64,000 nucleotides of DNA from Hyphomicrobiales bacterium (GTDB taxonomy: Bacteria; Pseudomonadota; Alphaproteobacteria; Rhizobiales; Rhizobiaceae): contig UBNQ01000003.1 of assembly GCA_900466875.1 (NCBI GenBank), forward strand, positions 317,570 to 381,569, given 5' to 3'. The notes under the pieces are model-generated. The model was not told the DNA's origin and ran no database searches. It was given only the letters and a program-made list of their open reading frames with translations. The position numbers and the translations under genes are program-made. Below, in pieces: positions 26,247 through 37,305 of the stretch; the stretch's first letter is position 1, and each line of letters begins with the position of its first letter.

Positions 26247-27011
26247 ATGCCAGTGATTACATTTGCGAATACGAAAGGCGGCGCAGGCAAGACCACGATG
26301 GCGCTTGTCACGGCCGGAGAATTGGCAAGGCGAGGCTTTCGCGTCGCCATGCTTGACGCCGATCCGCAGCAGTGGGTTTCCCGCTGGATGACCCGGATGG
26401 CAAAGATGCCGAAATTCTCGATCGTCGCCAATATAGATGCCGACACTATCGAGCAGAGCATCAAGGACCTGAAGAAACGCAACGACTATATCGTGGTGGA
26501 TCTGCCCGGCGGCATCACTCCGCTGCTCGCCAAGGGCCTCGGCCTGTCCGACCACGTCTTCGTGCCGGTGCAGGGCTGCGCACTGGATGCAGCCGGCGGC
26601 GCGCAGGTGCTCGACATCCTGAAGAAGCTGAAAAGCGAATGCGATATTCATATCGCGCATTCGGTGGCGCTGACCCGCGTCAGCTCCATCATCACCACCC
26701 GGGCACTGCTTGCCGTCAAGGGCATGCTGGCGCAGCAGGGCGTCCATGTTCTGGCCACGCCGCTTATCGAACGCGCCGCCTATCGCGACATGTTCGATGC
26801 CGGAACCCTGATCGATGCGCTCGACCCGGACGCCGTCAGCAATCTTGCCAAGGCTCAGGACAATGCCCGTCTGCTGGTCGATGAGATAACGCAGCTTGCT
26901 CCTGTCCCCGTCAAGGTTCCGAAGACAGCCAAGACCACGAAATCCCAAACTGCATCCAAGGCAAAACCCGAGACACCCCGCAAGACGACCGCAGCCAGAA
27001 AGGCTGCCTGA
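26247..27011 (+). CDS. Orphan ParA/MinD-type ATPase
   Basis: A 254-residue deviant Walker A ATPase: ITFANTKGGAGKTTMALVTAGELA holds the signature KGGAGKTT, DADPQQ is the A' region, and IVVDLPGG is the Walker B. The last 30 residues are a Lys/Ala/Thr-rich tail that could bind DNA. No parB, parS or replication gene lies beside it, so it is not an obvious plasmid or chromosome partition locus; related orphans position other cargo (such as VirC1 or chemoreceptor-positioning proteins). Cargo unknown. GGAGGG precedes the ATG. Confidence 0.85.
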   Translation: MPVITFANTKGGAGKTTMALVTAGELARRGFRVAMLDADPQQWVSRWMTRMAKMPKFSIVANIDADTIEQSIKDLKKRNDYIVVDLPGGITPLLAKGLGLSDHVFVPVQGCALDAAGGAQVLDILKKLKSECDIHIAHSVALTRVSSIITTRALLAVKGMLAQQGVHVLATPLIERAAYRDMFDAGTLIDALDPDAVSNLAKAQDNARLLVDEITQLAPVPVKVPKTAKTTKSQTASKAKPETPRKTTAARKAA

Positions 27012-27055
27012 TCCTATCTGCCCGGCCGGAACATCACCCCTTGCAGCCAATCATT

Positions 27056-28672
27056 TCAGAAGAGACTACCTTGCTTCGGCGGCACGGACGTCATGTCCGG
27101 CTTCGGCGCCTTCCGCTTCGGCGGAATTGCGGCCGGAGCCGCCTGCCCCGGATCCGGCGAACCGGACGTTTCACCGGCAATTGCCGAAACGCGGCCATCG
27201 GCGAACTCGATCGAAATCGCACTGCCTTCGGCAATATTCGCGGCGCGCGTCAAAGCGCGATCCTCGCCATCCCTCACCACGGCATAACCGCGCTTCAGAA
27301 CATTCTTGTAGGACAGCGACTGCAGCACACGGTCCTGCCCTGCGAGCGTCGAGCGACTGCGGGACAGGGTATGACCGAGCGCGCTGTCGGCCTGGCGCAT
27401 CAGGGCGGCAAGATGCTGGCTCTCCCGCTGCAAATGGCCCGCCAGTCTCGCCGGCAGTGATTTCAGCGATGCGTCGATACGGGCGATCCGCCCCTTCTCG
27501 CTGAGGATCTGGCGCTCCACACAGCGATCGGCCCGCGCCAGCCGGTCGGCGAGAGCCTGCCGCTGCAGCACAAGGCGGTTGGTCAAAAGATCGAGCCGCA
27601 GCCCAGAGGAGGCACGCTCGAAGGTCCGGCGCTTGGCGATCGTCGTGCGCTCCAGAGAGCGGCCGAGGCCCGCAGCCGCCTCGTCGAAACGACGACGGGG
27701 CAGCGCCAGCAACTGATCGAGCGAGGGAAGTGCGCGCACGAGCGCCCGCAACGATTGCCGGCGGTGATCCATCTGTCGCGACGCACTGCCCCGCAAACGC
27801 GCGGAAAGGTTCGCCAGCTGGGCGTCGAGATCGGCTTTTACCGGCACCGCCATTTCGGCAGCGCCCGTCGGCGTCGGGGCACGCATATCGGCCGCGTGAT
27901 CGATCAGTGTCCAGTCGGTCTCGTGGCCGACGGCAGAAATCAGCGGAATTGCGCTTTCCGCTGCAGCCCGCACGACGATCTCGTCGTTGAAACTCCAGAG
28001 ATCCTCGAGGCTGCCGCCGCCACGGGCAACGATCAGCACATCCGGCCGCGGCATCGGACCATCTGCCTCCATCGCGTTGAAACCGCGGATTGCGGCTGCA
28101 ACCTCTTCTCCCGAGCCCTCGCCCTGAACCTTGACCGGCCAGACGACGACATGGACGGGAAACCGGTCGGTGATCCGATGCAGGATGTCACGAATGACGG
28201 CGCCTGTCGGAGAGGTCACGACGCCGATGACACGCGGCAGATAGGGCAAGGGCCGCTTGCGCTCGCGGTCAAAAAGACCTTCGGCGGCAAGCTTGCGGCG
28301 ACGCTCTTCCAGCAGCGCCATCAATGCGCCGGCACCGGCGGGTTCCAGGTTCTCGATGACGATCTGGTATTTGGACGAACCGGGAAAGGTGGTGATCTTG
28401 CCTGTCGCGATCACTTCCATCCCTTCTTCGGGGCGGAATTTCAGGCGCGAAAACGTGCCCTTCCAGACAACGGCGTCGATACGCGCCCTGTCATCCTTGA
28501 GGCTGAAATAGGCGTGACCGGACGAATGCGGCCCCCGGTAGCCGGAAATCTCGCCCCTGACACGCACATGGTCGAAGGCATTCTCGACTGTCCGCTTGAT
28601 CGAGCCGGAAAGCTCCGACACCGAAAATTCAGTCAGATTGCTGGGCGTTTCGGGTGCAAACGTGCTGCTCAT
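27056..28672 (-). CDS. xseA: Exodeoxyribonuclease VII large subunit
   Basis: A 538-residue XseA: N-terminal OB fold ([35 protein letters not shown]), catalytic domain with [29 protein letters not shown] and [10 protein letters not shown], and a long coiled-coil C-terminal half. With XseB it degrades single-stranded DNA to oligonucleotides. xseB is not in the window. The C-terminus carries an extra Pro/Lys-rich tail. It is convergent with the ParA gene and divergent from the spike-base-like gene. Confidence 0.96.
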   Translation of the reverse strand: MSSTFAPETPSNLTEFSVSELSGSIKRTVENAFDHVRVRGEISGYRGPHSSGHAYFSLKDDRARIDAVVWKGTFSRLKFRPEEGMEVIATGKITTFPGSSKYQIVIENLEPAGAGALMALLEERRRKLAAEGLFDRERKRPLPYLPRVIGVVTSPTGAVIRDILHRITDRFPVHVVVWPVKVQGEGSGEEVAAAIRGFNAMEADGPMPRPDVLIVARGGGSLEDLWSFNDEIVVRAAAESAIPLISAVGHETDWTLIDHAADMRAPTPTGAAEMAVPVKADLDAQLANLSARLRGSASRQMDHRRQSLRALVRALPSLDQLLALPRRRFDEAAAGLGRSLERTTIAKRRTFERASSGLRLDLLTNRLVLQRQALADRLARADRCVERQILSEKGRIARIDASLKSLPARLAGHLQRESQHLAALMRQADSALGHTLSRSRSTLAGQDRVLQSLSYKNVLKRGYAVVRDGEDRALTRAANIAEGSAISIEFADGRVSAIAGETSGSPDPGQAAPAAIPPKRKAPKPDMTSVPPKQGSLF

Positions 28673-28828
28673 GCTTCCGTTCTAACCGATCGCCCGAAGG
28701 ATTTCACCCGCCGACACGCGGATTGATGTGGACGAGACGGAGAGCGTCATCGATCCTTTTGCATCGTCGCCGTCCCCGCATCCTGAAGCTGTGAGACAAT
28801 CGCTTGAGATCAACCCGGAGAACCCATC

Positions 28829-29092
28829 ATGACCGACCCTTTCGCCAATACACAGCCTTCGCTTTCAAGTCCCGCATCGGCCGGCAGCGCCGTCACGCCA
28901 AGCGATGCGGGCACCCTGCCCGTTCCCAGCCGCGCGCTCTATATCGGCAGCGGCGGCACATTGGCAATCCGCATGCTGTCCGGTGACGAGCTGACATTTG
29001 CCGGCGTATCGTCCGGCAGCTTCCTGCCAATCCGGGTGAACCAGGTGCTTTCGACGGGCACGACAGCGGGCGCAATCGTCGCATTGTTCTAA
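28829..29092 (+). CDS. Spike-base-like protein (RCAP_rcc01079/GTA type), orphan
   Basis: An 87-residue protein that resembles the small protein family named after Rhodobacter capsulatus rcc01079, linked to the head spikes of the gene transfer agent: a Pro/Ser-rich start (MTDPFANTQPSLSSPAS), then TPSDAGTLPVPSRALYIGSGGTLAIRML and GSFLPIRVNQVLSTGTTAGAIVALF. No capsid, portal or tail gene lies nearby. The assignment is from memory of the family pattern, so moderate. GGAG lies before the ATG. Confidence 0.6.
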   Translation: MTDPFANTQPSLSSPASAGSAVTPSDAGTLPVPSRALYIGSGGTLAIRMLSGDELTFAGVSSGSFLPIRVNQVLSTGTTAGAIVALF

Positions 29093-29155
29093 TATTCGAA
29101 CCGGACAATAATGGAACCCACCCAGTGTTTCGGCGTTGGGCTTTACGTGGAGGAG

Positions 29156-29186
29156 GACTTAGGTCTGGAAACACCCGACCTAAGTC
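29156..29186. repeat. 10-bp perfect inverted repeat
   Basis: GACTTAGGTC (29156-29165) and GACCTAAGTC (29177-29186) with an 11-base loop, 63 bases after the spike-base-like gene. There is no clear T tract. It could be a weak terminator or an operator. Confidence 0.5.
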
Positions 29187-29304
29187 TTAACAGTGATCGG
29201 ACAATCGTAGCTAAAAAACTGACCCGCCGTTAGGCATGATGCGAAAGCATTTTTTAGAGGGTCATAAGATATACGATCTCCGACACCAAGGAAGGAGATC
29301 GGCC

Positions 29305-29529
29305 GTGTTATTCCTGACGGCAACATCCATTGGCCTCTTGGCCGGCATGACACGCAGCGTTGCGTCGATAATCGCGGCTGCTCTACTTATTCCCCTGGTC
29401 TTTCTTGTCGCGGCCGTATTGGGCTCAGCAAGCATGCTCGGATTGCTTATCGCTATTCTTGGTTTCAACTTCGGCCTGGTCAATCTTATGATCGCTGCCG
29501 GCGTGGTGCAGACGTTCCGCCACGCCTGA
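29305..29529 (+). CDS. Small membrane protein (74 aa)
   Basis: A very strong ribosome-binding site (AAGGAAGGAGA, 29289-29298 region) precedes GTG 29305. The product is almost wholly hydrophobic with two to three membrane segments (TATSIGLLAG, SIIAAALLIPLVFLVAAVLG, MLGLLIAILGFNFGLVNLMIAAG) and a short polar end. An upstream in-frame ATG at 29236 would add 23 polar residues but has no Shine-Dalgarno. It stops one base before the end of the convergent GT-C-like gene. Function unknown. Confidence 0.6.
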   Translation: MLFLTATSIGLLAGMTRSVASIIAAALLIPLVFLVAAVLGSASMLGLLIAILGFNFGLVNLMIAAGVVQTFRHA

Positions 29530-29530
29530 T

Positions 29531-31387
29531 CTATTTCGAACCAGCTTCGTTAACGGCGAAAAGCTGGAATTTACCATCTGTGCGAATAGGCGAGAGATAG
29601 GCCGGAACTTCGCCTCTCGCCAGTGACGCGTAGAGGCCATCCCGGTGCAGCAGGATCAGATTTTCTGTCTGCGGATCGTTCCTGCAGTATGCGACCGCCG
29701 TCACTCCCGCCTGCCTGAGAAGCGATAGCGCATCCGCCGGTTTTGCCATGCCGATGTGAAGCTCAGCCAGCATACCGCCCTGATTGCGGTGGTAGGGGGC
29801 CGCCAGAACCCGATGTTCCGTAAACCTCAAAATGCCGGCGCCGCGATTTGACGGAGCGGCAATCGTTCCCGGCGCAAGGCTGCGAAGCGCCGCCATATCC
29901 TGCACGGTTCCGCATTCATCGTCACCGATTTGCGCGTTGTCCATCGACAGCACATCCGTGCTGGCCGAAGCCAGACCCTGTTTCCAGACGACCCCGCCAA
30001 GCCCCCAGACGACAGGGACGGATGCAAGCGTTACGGCGACAAACCCGAGATTGATGACAAGGCTTTTCGGGTTCTCACGCGCCTTCTTCTGGAGATCGGC
30101 GATCAGCAGCGCCAGCGGCGGAATGCTCAGAAGGTTTGCGAAAAGGCTGCCGCGCACCTGAACCAGAGCCACGGCCCAGCTTGCCGCGATCAGCACTAGG
30201 AACAGAAGATGCAGGCCGCGATCATCGCCGCGCCAGATGCGATAGGCACAGACGAGGACGGCAAACAGCCCGACCGCATAAAAGCCCGCGACCGTTTCCG
30301 GGAACTGATGCATCTGCCCGAAGATCGATTGCGCTTCCATCACATGGTTGAGCCAGAGTTCGACCAGCATCGGATCGAGACTGGCGAGCGGACTGCCGAG
30401 GCATTGCGGCGCGATGAGCACTGCCGCCGCGCCAAGGGCTAAGCCGAGGACGACGGATGCAACAAGCCTGATGGCGATCGGGGTGCGCGCCGGAAGGCAG
30501 GCGAGGCCGAAAAGCCCGACACCACCCAATGCAGAAAGCGAATAGAAGCCAAGCGACAGGCTGTCACAGGTGACGGCAAGATAAGCGCTTGGCGGGACGG
30601 TGCCGAAGAATGCGGCGGTTATCGAGAGCGCCATCGACAGACCGAACGCACGTGCGCCGGCAGCAAAGCCAGATCCCTGCCAGATCCAGCGCGCGCCGAC
30701 GCAAAGGCAGACGACGGCCACGAACGGCACTGTTTCGGCGCCGATCGCAATCGCCAGGGCCGTGGCAATCCCGGCCGCAGCATGGCTTAATGCGCCTCCA
30801 CGACGATCGGCGAGAAGCGCCGCGATCCCGATTGCCAGAACCAGCTGGACATTGTGATGGTCGAGTGCGCCGGGGCGAAACTTCATGCAGGTGAAGGCAA
30901 ACAGCGCACCCAGACCGAGCGCGATATGCATGACCCGCGGCCCATCGACATCTCCGCCCATGCGCCTGCCCGCAAGCCCGAATGCAAGCAGCAGTGGGCC
31001 GACCAGCAGGAGCGGCCAGACACTCGCCGCCACGCCTTCCGCCATCTCCATCGGCATGAACAACGAAAACAGTTTTATGAGCCCGCCGATCGGCGCATCG
31101 ATGAAACGGGACCAGTGCATCAGCGTGCCGCCGGAAAGGCCGAGGCGATATTGCATCAGGTCGAACCAGCCCTGGCCGCCGAACCAGTCACGGATTTCGA
31201 CGAGCCGCATGACATCGTCGTTGTCGGGACCGATCAGGTCCTTTGCTTTCGGCAGAGAGATGAGTGCGATGGCGCCGGCAGTCACGAGCCAGTAAAGCGC
31301 TACCACAGGGAAAAGCTGGGACAGAGGGGAACCTGCAGCAGGCGCGGCATCCTGCCGGGAGATCTCATCTGTCGTCGTGTTCATCAT
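29531..31387 (-). CDS. GT-C-like polytopic membrane protein
   Basis: A 618-residue integral membrane protein with roughly 11 to 13 hydrophobic segments. The first loop carries LIGPDNDDVMRLVEIRDWFGGQGW and the second region HWSRFIDAP and KFRPGALDHHNVQL; acidic residues in the first extracytoplasmic loop and a later DHH are features of GT-C glycosyltransferases (oligosaccharyltransferase and PMT type). The C-terminal ~150 residues form a soluble periplasmic domain. A polyprenyl-sugar donor is inferred. It is divergent from a GT2 and GtrA pair, which suggests a joint role in surface-glycan modification. Confidence 0.65.
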   Translation of the reverse strand: MMNTTTDEISRQDAAPAAGSPLSQLFPVVALYWLVTAGAIALISLPKAKDLIGPDNDDVMRLVEIRDWFGGQGWFDLMQYRLGLSGGTLMHWSRFIDAPIGGLIKLFSLFMPMEMAEGVAASVWPLLLVGPLLLAFGLAGRRMGGDVDGPRVMHIALGLGALFAFTCMKFRPGALDHHNVQLVLAIGIAALLADRRGGALSHAAAGIATALAIAIGAETVPFVAVVCLCVGARWIWQGSGFAAGARAFGLSMALSITAAFFGTVPPSAYLAVTCDSLSLGFYSLSALGGVGLFGLACLPARTPIAIRLVASVVLGLALGAAAVLIAPQCLGSPLASLDPMLVELWLNHVMEAQSIFGQMHQFPETVAGFYAVGLFAVLVCAYRIWRGDDRGLHLLFLVLIAASWAVALVQVRGSLFANLLSIPPLALLIADLQKKARENPKSLVINLGFVAVTLASVPVVWGLGGVVWKQGLASASTDVLSMDNAQIGDDECGTVQDMAALRSLAPGTIAAPSNRGAGILRFTEHRVLAAPYHRNQGGMLAELHIGMAKPADALSLLRQAGVTAVAYCRNDPQTENLILLHRDGLYASLARGEVPAYLSPIRTDGKFQLFAVNEAGSK

Positions 31388-31508
31388 TCACACTTGTTTT
31401 GAGCGCTTAAGGAAGAGCCGCAACCTAAACTTAACCTTCCCAAGAAATAGTAAAGCAGACAGCGCAGGACGTATCTGCACTGGATTTTCCGCGTACAGAG
31501 TGAAAATC

Positions 31509-32588
31509 ATGACCGATACTTCCGCCGGAACATATGCCGGTGCACATCACGGCACTCTGGCCGGCTCCGCATCCGGCGCCCAGACGGGCTCCATCGCCGG
31601 CGATCTGTCGATTGCGGTGCTGATCCCCTGCTATAACGAGGCATCGACCATAGGTGCCGTCGTCCACGAATTCCGCGAGGCGCTACCCACTGCACGCGTC
31701 TACGTCTACGACAACAATTCCACCGACGGCACGGCGCTGAAAGCGATGCTGGCCGGCGCCGAAGTGATGCGCGAGCGCCGTCAGGGCAAGGGCCATGTGG
31801 TGCGCCGCATGTTTGCCGACATCGAAGCCGACATCTACATCATGGCCGATGGCGACGGCACTTATTCGCCGAAGGATGCCGAGGAACTGATCCGCATCCT
31901 CATGACCGAACGCGCCGACATGGTGGTCGGCACGCGCCGCGGCGTGCATGCGGATGCCGGCCGCCAGGGCCATGCCGCCGGCAACCGGCTGTTCAACATC
32001 CTCTACCGCGCCATCTTTGGCCGTGATTTCACCGATATCTTTTCGGGCTACCGCGCCTTCTCGCGCCGTTTCGTCAAAAGTTTCCCCGCGGTCTCCGGCG
32101 GGTTCGAGATCGAGACGGAAATGTCCGTTCACGCCTCGCGGCTGAAACTGCCGGTCACCGAGATCGAGCTCGATTACGGACGGCGCCCCGAGGGCTCGCA
32201 TTCCAAGCTCTCGACCTATCGCGATGGCGGAAAAATCCTCTGGATGTTCGCCATGCTGATGAAGGAGACACGGCCTTTCGCCTTTTTCGGCGCGATCAGC
32301 TCCGCCTTCATGGCAACAAGCCTGATCTTCATGACGCCCGTGCTGATCTCCTATTTCCAGACCGGACTTGTCGAGCGCATGCCGACCTGGGTCTTCTCGC
32401 TGGTGCTGATGGTCTTGTCATCCCTGATGTTCACCGCGGGTCTGATCCTCGATTCCGTCTCGCGGGCAAGGGCCGAGCAGCTGCGTATCCACTATATGAG
32501 CCTGCCTTTGCAGAGCCGGGTGACGTCGCCGCCAACCGGCGAAGCTATCGAGACATTGGCCCGGCGGGGAGACAAGAGCGCGGCATGA
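31509..32588 (+). CDS. Family 2 glycosyltransferase (polyprenyl-phosphate type)
   Basis: A 359-residue protein with a GT-A domain: VLIPCYNEASTIG at the N-terminus, YDNNSTDGT, and the metal-binding D-x-D in MADGDGTYSPKDAE. FSGYRAFSRRFVKSFP matches the DPM1/GtrB group, which load a sugar onto polyprenyl phosphate. Two transmembrane helices follow (PFAFFGAISSAFMATSLIFM, VFSLVLMVLSSLMFTAGLIL). The next gene encodes GtrA, the usual partner (flippase), and overlaps by ATGA. The N-terminal 30 residues are Gly/Ala/Thr-rich and unusual. Confidence 0.88.
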   Translation: MTDTSAGTYAGAHHGTLAGSASGAQTGSIAGDLSIAVLIPCYNEASTIGAVVHEFREALPTARVYVYDNNSTDGTALKAMLAGAEVMRERRQGKGHVVRRMFADIEADIYIMADGDGTYSPKDAEELIRILMTERADMVVGTRRGVHADAGRQGHAAGNRLFNILYRAIFGRDFTDIFSGYRAFSRRFVKSFPAVSGGFEIETEMSVHASRLKLPVTEIELDYGRRPEGSHSKLSTYRDGGKILWMFAMLMKETRPFAFFGAISSAFMATSLIFMTPVLISYFQTGLVERMPTWVFSLVLMVLSSLMFTAGLILDSVSRARAEQLRIHYMSLPLQSRVTSPPTGEAIETLARRGDKSAA

Positions 32589-32962
32589 AGCAGATAGCCT
32601 GGTTCCTGTTTGCAGGTGGCATCGGCTTCCTGATCGATGTCGGCGTCAATCACCTGCTTCTGACCTATACGCCGATCGGGCCGTTTCTGTCGCGCATCCC
32701 GGCGATCATGGCCGCCATGAGCTTCACCTGGTTCGTCAACCGCAACCGCACCTTCGACCCCTCCCCCCACTCTCTCGCGGTGGAAGGGTTCCGATACTGG
32801 ACCGTGGGCATCACGTCAGCGCTGATCAATTATGCGATCTACTCCGCGCTGATCGCCCGCGCACCAATCCAGCCGGCGGTCGCAATCGTCTTTGCGTCCG
32901 CCGCGGCCACGGTTTACAGCTTTTTCGGCTATTCCCGCTTCGTCTTTCGCCACAAGAACTAA
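32585..32962 (+). CDS. GtrA-like membrane protein
   Basis: A 125-residue protein with four transmembrane helices (FLFAGGIGFLIDVGVNHLLL, AIMAAMSFTWFVNRNRTF, YWTVGITSALINYAIYSALI and the last with TVYSFFGYSRFVF). GtrA proteins are thought to flip undecaprenyl-phosphate-linked sugars made by the GT2 partner. The start overlaps the GT2 stop (ATGA). Confidence 0.9.
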   Translation: MKQIAWFLFAGGIGFLIDVGVNHLLLTYTPIGPFLSRIPAIMAAMSFTWFVNRNRTFDPSPHSLAVEGFRYWTVGITSALINYAIYSALIARAPIQPAVAIVFASAAATVYSFFGYSRFVFRHKN

Positions 32963-32980
32963 GGCCGTTCGGGTAAAGGC

Positions 32981-33967
32981 TTAGATCGTCTCCCAGCCGT
33001 CATGCTCGCCGGCGCGATAGATCGCATCGAGAAAGCGCTGGTTTTTCACCGAGCTTTCCAGCGTCACGATTTCCGACGCCTCACCCGCGACAGCTTTGGC
33101 AAATGCCTCCGCCTGACGGCGATACTGGCGGCTGTCGGGGAAACGGAAGATTTGCGAGACATTGTGCTTCTGGTTGGTCAGTTCGACCTCCTCGGCGCCA
33201 TAACGGTCCGCATTGAAGGGTGACTTCACCTCGATGAAACCTTCGGTGCCGTGGAAGACCATGATCTGGCGGTTGGCCATCTGGGTCGCAACGTAGAAGC
33301 TCAGTTCGAAACCGCCGAAATCCGCCTTCACGCTGGCATAGATATCCGTGCCGAAATCCGGATCGCGGCGCACCACGGCCTGAACGCGTTTCGGCTCCGC
33401 CTGCGTGGCGAAACGGGTAACGATCGTCGGATAACAACCGATATCCGGCAAGGCACCGCCGCCGAGTTCGGGAATGTTGCGCATGTTGCCGGCATCGCGA
33501 TTGAAATAGCTGAACGCGCCCTGGACATGGTGCAGCTCGCCGATCGCACCCTCCCTCAACAGCTCCCGCACCTTCGACCAGACCGGCGAATAGGTGACCA
33601 TGAAGGCTTCCGAGACGATGACCTTGTTGCGGTCCCGCGCCTCGATCAGGGCTTCGATCTGCGATGCCTTCAGCGCCAGCGGCTTTTCAACGAGGACGTG
33701 CTTGCCGGCATTTGCCGACTTGATCGCCCATTCGACATGCTGGCTGGTCGGTAGCGGAATATAGACGGCATCGATCACATCGGACGCCAGCATCTCCTCG
33801 TAGGAGCCGAAGGCATGCGGCACGCCGAAGCGGTCGGCCAGCGCCCGGGCCTTTGCCACATCACGGCTGGCAACCGCCGTGATTACCGCATTCTCGGCAT
33901 CCTGTATGGCCGGCATGACGGCATCTTTCGCAATCTTGGCCGTCGACAAAATCCCGAAACGCAGCAT
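32981..33967 (-). CDS. Gfo/Idh/MocA family oxidoreductase
   Basis: A 328-residue NAD(P)-dependent sugar or polyol dehydrogenase-like protein. [15 protein letters not shown] is the dinucleotide-binding start, [16 protein letters not shown] holds the catalytic-site Lys of EKP, and [18 protein letters not shown] is the second conserved segment with the Asp-His-like pair (D, Y). The substrate cannot be given. AGGGAG lies before ATG 33967; an upstream in-frame start would add ten residues. It is divergent from the first aldo/keto reductase gene, suggesting common substrates. Confidence 0.88.
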   Translation of the reverse strand: MLRFGILSTAKIAKDAVMPAIQDAENAVITAVASRDVAKARALADRFGVPHAFGSYEEMLASDVIDAVYIPLPTSQHVEWAIKSANAGKHVLVEKPLALKASQIEALIEARDRNKVIVSEAFMVTYSPVWSKVRELLREGAIGELHHVQGAFSYFNRDAGNMRNIPELGGGALPDIGCYPTIVTRFATQAEPKRVQAVVRRDPDFGTDIYASVKADFGGFELSFYVATQMANRQIMVFHGTEGFIEVKSPFNADRYGAEEVELTNQKHNVSQIFRFPDSRQYRRQAEAFAKAVAGEASEIVTLESSVKNQRFLDAIYRAGEHDGWETI

Positions 33968-34157
33968 GGCACTCTCCCTTTTCATTTGTTCCCGCAAGCT
34001 TAGGGTGGCGGTGCGACAGGTTCAATGCGCGCTTTTGGCTTTCTTGAAAAATGAGAGCTGCGCGCGAAATAATGGATTGCGGCTTTCCCGTCTGCGGGAC
34101 TAACCTTGGCCCTCCCACCGCAGACGATCTCAAAATCAGAAATAGCTGGAGAACCCC

Positions 34158-35102
34158 ATGGAGTTGCGCAAACTCGGCCGGACCGGTCTTTCCATTTCCC
34201 CTGTCGTGTTTGGCGGCAATGTGTTCGGCTGGACGGCCGATGAAAAGACCTCGTTCGACCTGCTCGACCGGTTCTTCGACGCCGGGTTCAACACGATCGA
34301 TACGGCCGACGTCTATTCGAAATGGGTCGACGGCCACTCCGGCGGCGAAAGCGAAGCTGTGATCGGCAAATGGCTGAAGCGCGGCACGGTTTCCCGCGAC
34401 AAGGCGATCGTCGTCACCAAGGTCGGCCATCCCTCGATGGATGACAGGAAACTCAAGGCGAGCTGGATCGTCGAGGCCGTCGAAAATTCGCTGAAACGCC
34501 TGCAGACCGACTATATCGATCTCTACCTCTCACATTTCCCCGATGACGACACGCCGCATGAAGAGACGCTCGGCGCCTATGCGAAGCTGAAGGAACAGGG
34601 AAAGATCCGCGCCATCGGCTGCTCCAACTACAGCGCCGAACAGCTGAAGGCCTCGCTCGACGCAGCCGCAAAGGACGACATGCCGCGCTACGACGTGCTG
34701 CAGCCTGAATACAATCTCTACACGCGTGAAAAATTCGAGGGCGCGATTGCCGATCTCTGCATCGCGGAAGATATCGGCGTGATCAGCTATTACGCGCTCG
34801 CGGCCGGCTTCCTCACCGGAAAATACCGCAAGCCGGAAGATGCGACGGGCAGCGCCCGCGGTTACCGCATTCCGGATTATCTCAACGACAAGGGAACGAA
34901 GGTGCTGGCCGCCCTCGACCAGGTCGCAGCCGAGACCGGCGAAAGCCTGGCGACGATCGCGATTGCCTGGGTCGCCACACGCCCCGGCATTACTGCGCCA
35001 ATCGCCAGCGCCACCAGCCTGAAACAGCTCGATGCGATCATCGCTGCTGGCAAGCTGACGCTGACCGATGCACAGTTGGAGCTGCTCAACGCCGCGACTT
35101 GA
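34158..35102 (+). CDS. Aldo/keto reductase 1
   Basis: A 314-residue (beta/alpha)8 NADPH-dependent reductase. The catalytic tetrad can be read as D and Y in DTADVYSKW, K in VVTKVGH, and H in [31 protein letters not shown] is the cofactor loop. It opens ELRKLGRTGLSISPVVFGGNVFG, nearly the same as the next gene, so the pair arose by tandem duplication. Substrate unknown (YajO- and Tas-like proteins are related). Confidence 0.92.
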   Translation: MELRKLGRTGLSISPVVFGGNVFGWTADEKTSFDLLDRFFDAGFNTIDTADVYSKWVDGHSGGESEAVIGKWLKRGTVSRDKAIVVTKVGHPSMDDRKLKASWIVEAVENSLKRLQTDYIDLYLSHFPDDDTPHEETLGAYAKLKEQGKIRAIGCSNYSAEQLKASLDAAAKDDMPRYDVLQPEYNLYTREKFEGAIADLCIAEDIGVISYYALAAGFLTGKYRKPEDATGSARGYRIPDYLNDKGTKVLAALDQVAAETGESLATIAIAWVATRPGITAPIASATSLKQLDAIIAAGKLTLTDAQLELLNAAT

Positions 35103-35220
35103 GGAAAGGCGGCTAACATCATCGTGACCGGAGATGCGGTGTGAACGACACATCGCGTCCCTAGATCAGAAAGGCCGGCGCTCGCCGGTTCCTTATTTGC
35201 AATAGATATTGGAGATTATT

Positions 35221-37238
<2,018 letters not shown>

Positions 37239-37255
37239 CGAGACACAACGCAGCA

Positions 37256-37283
37256 TTGCGCCCGCTTTCGGCTTTGTTATAGT
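37256..37283 (+). promoter_or_regulatory. Predicted promoter of the NTF2-like gene
   Basis: TTGCGC (37256-37261) and TATAGT (37278-37283) lie 16 bases apart. The -10 box is in the loop of the inverted repeat at 37261-37293. Confidence 0.35.
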
Positions 37284-37293
37284 CGAAAGCGGG
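37261..37293. repeat. 10-bp perfect inverted repeat overlapping promoter and ribosome-binding site
   Basis: CCCGCTTTCG (37261-37270) and CGAAAGCGGG (37284-37293) with a 13-base loop. The right arm runs into GGGAGG, the Shine-Dalgarno of the gene starting at 37306. Confidence 0.65.
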
Positions 37294-37305
37294 AGGAATT
37301 CAGCG

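Noticed and set aside
29111-29233. A 40-codon frame (MEPTQCFGVGLYVEEDLGLE) in the gap after the spike-base-like gene
   Set aside because: No ribosome-binding site, and it runs through the inverted repeat at 29156-29186.
35173-35190. Hairpin GGCCGGC/GCCGGTT between aldo/keto reductases 1 and 2 as a terminator
   Set aside because: It needs two G-U pairs and has only a weak T run; it may be an attenuator, but the evidence is thin.
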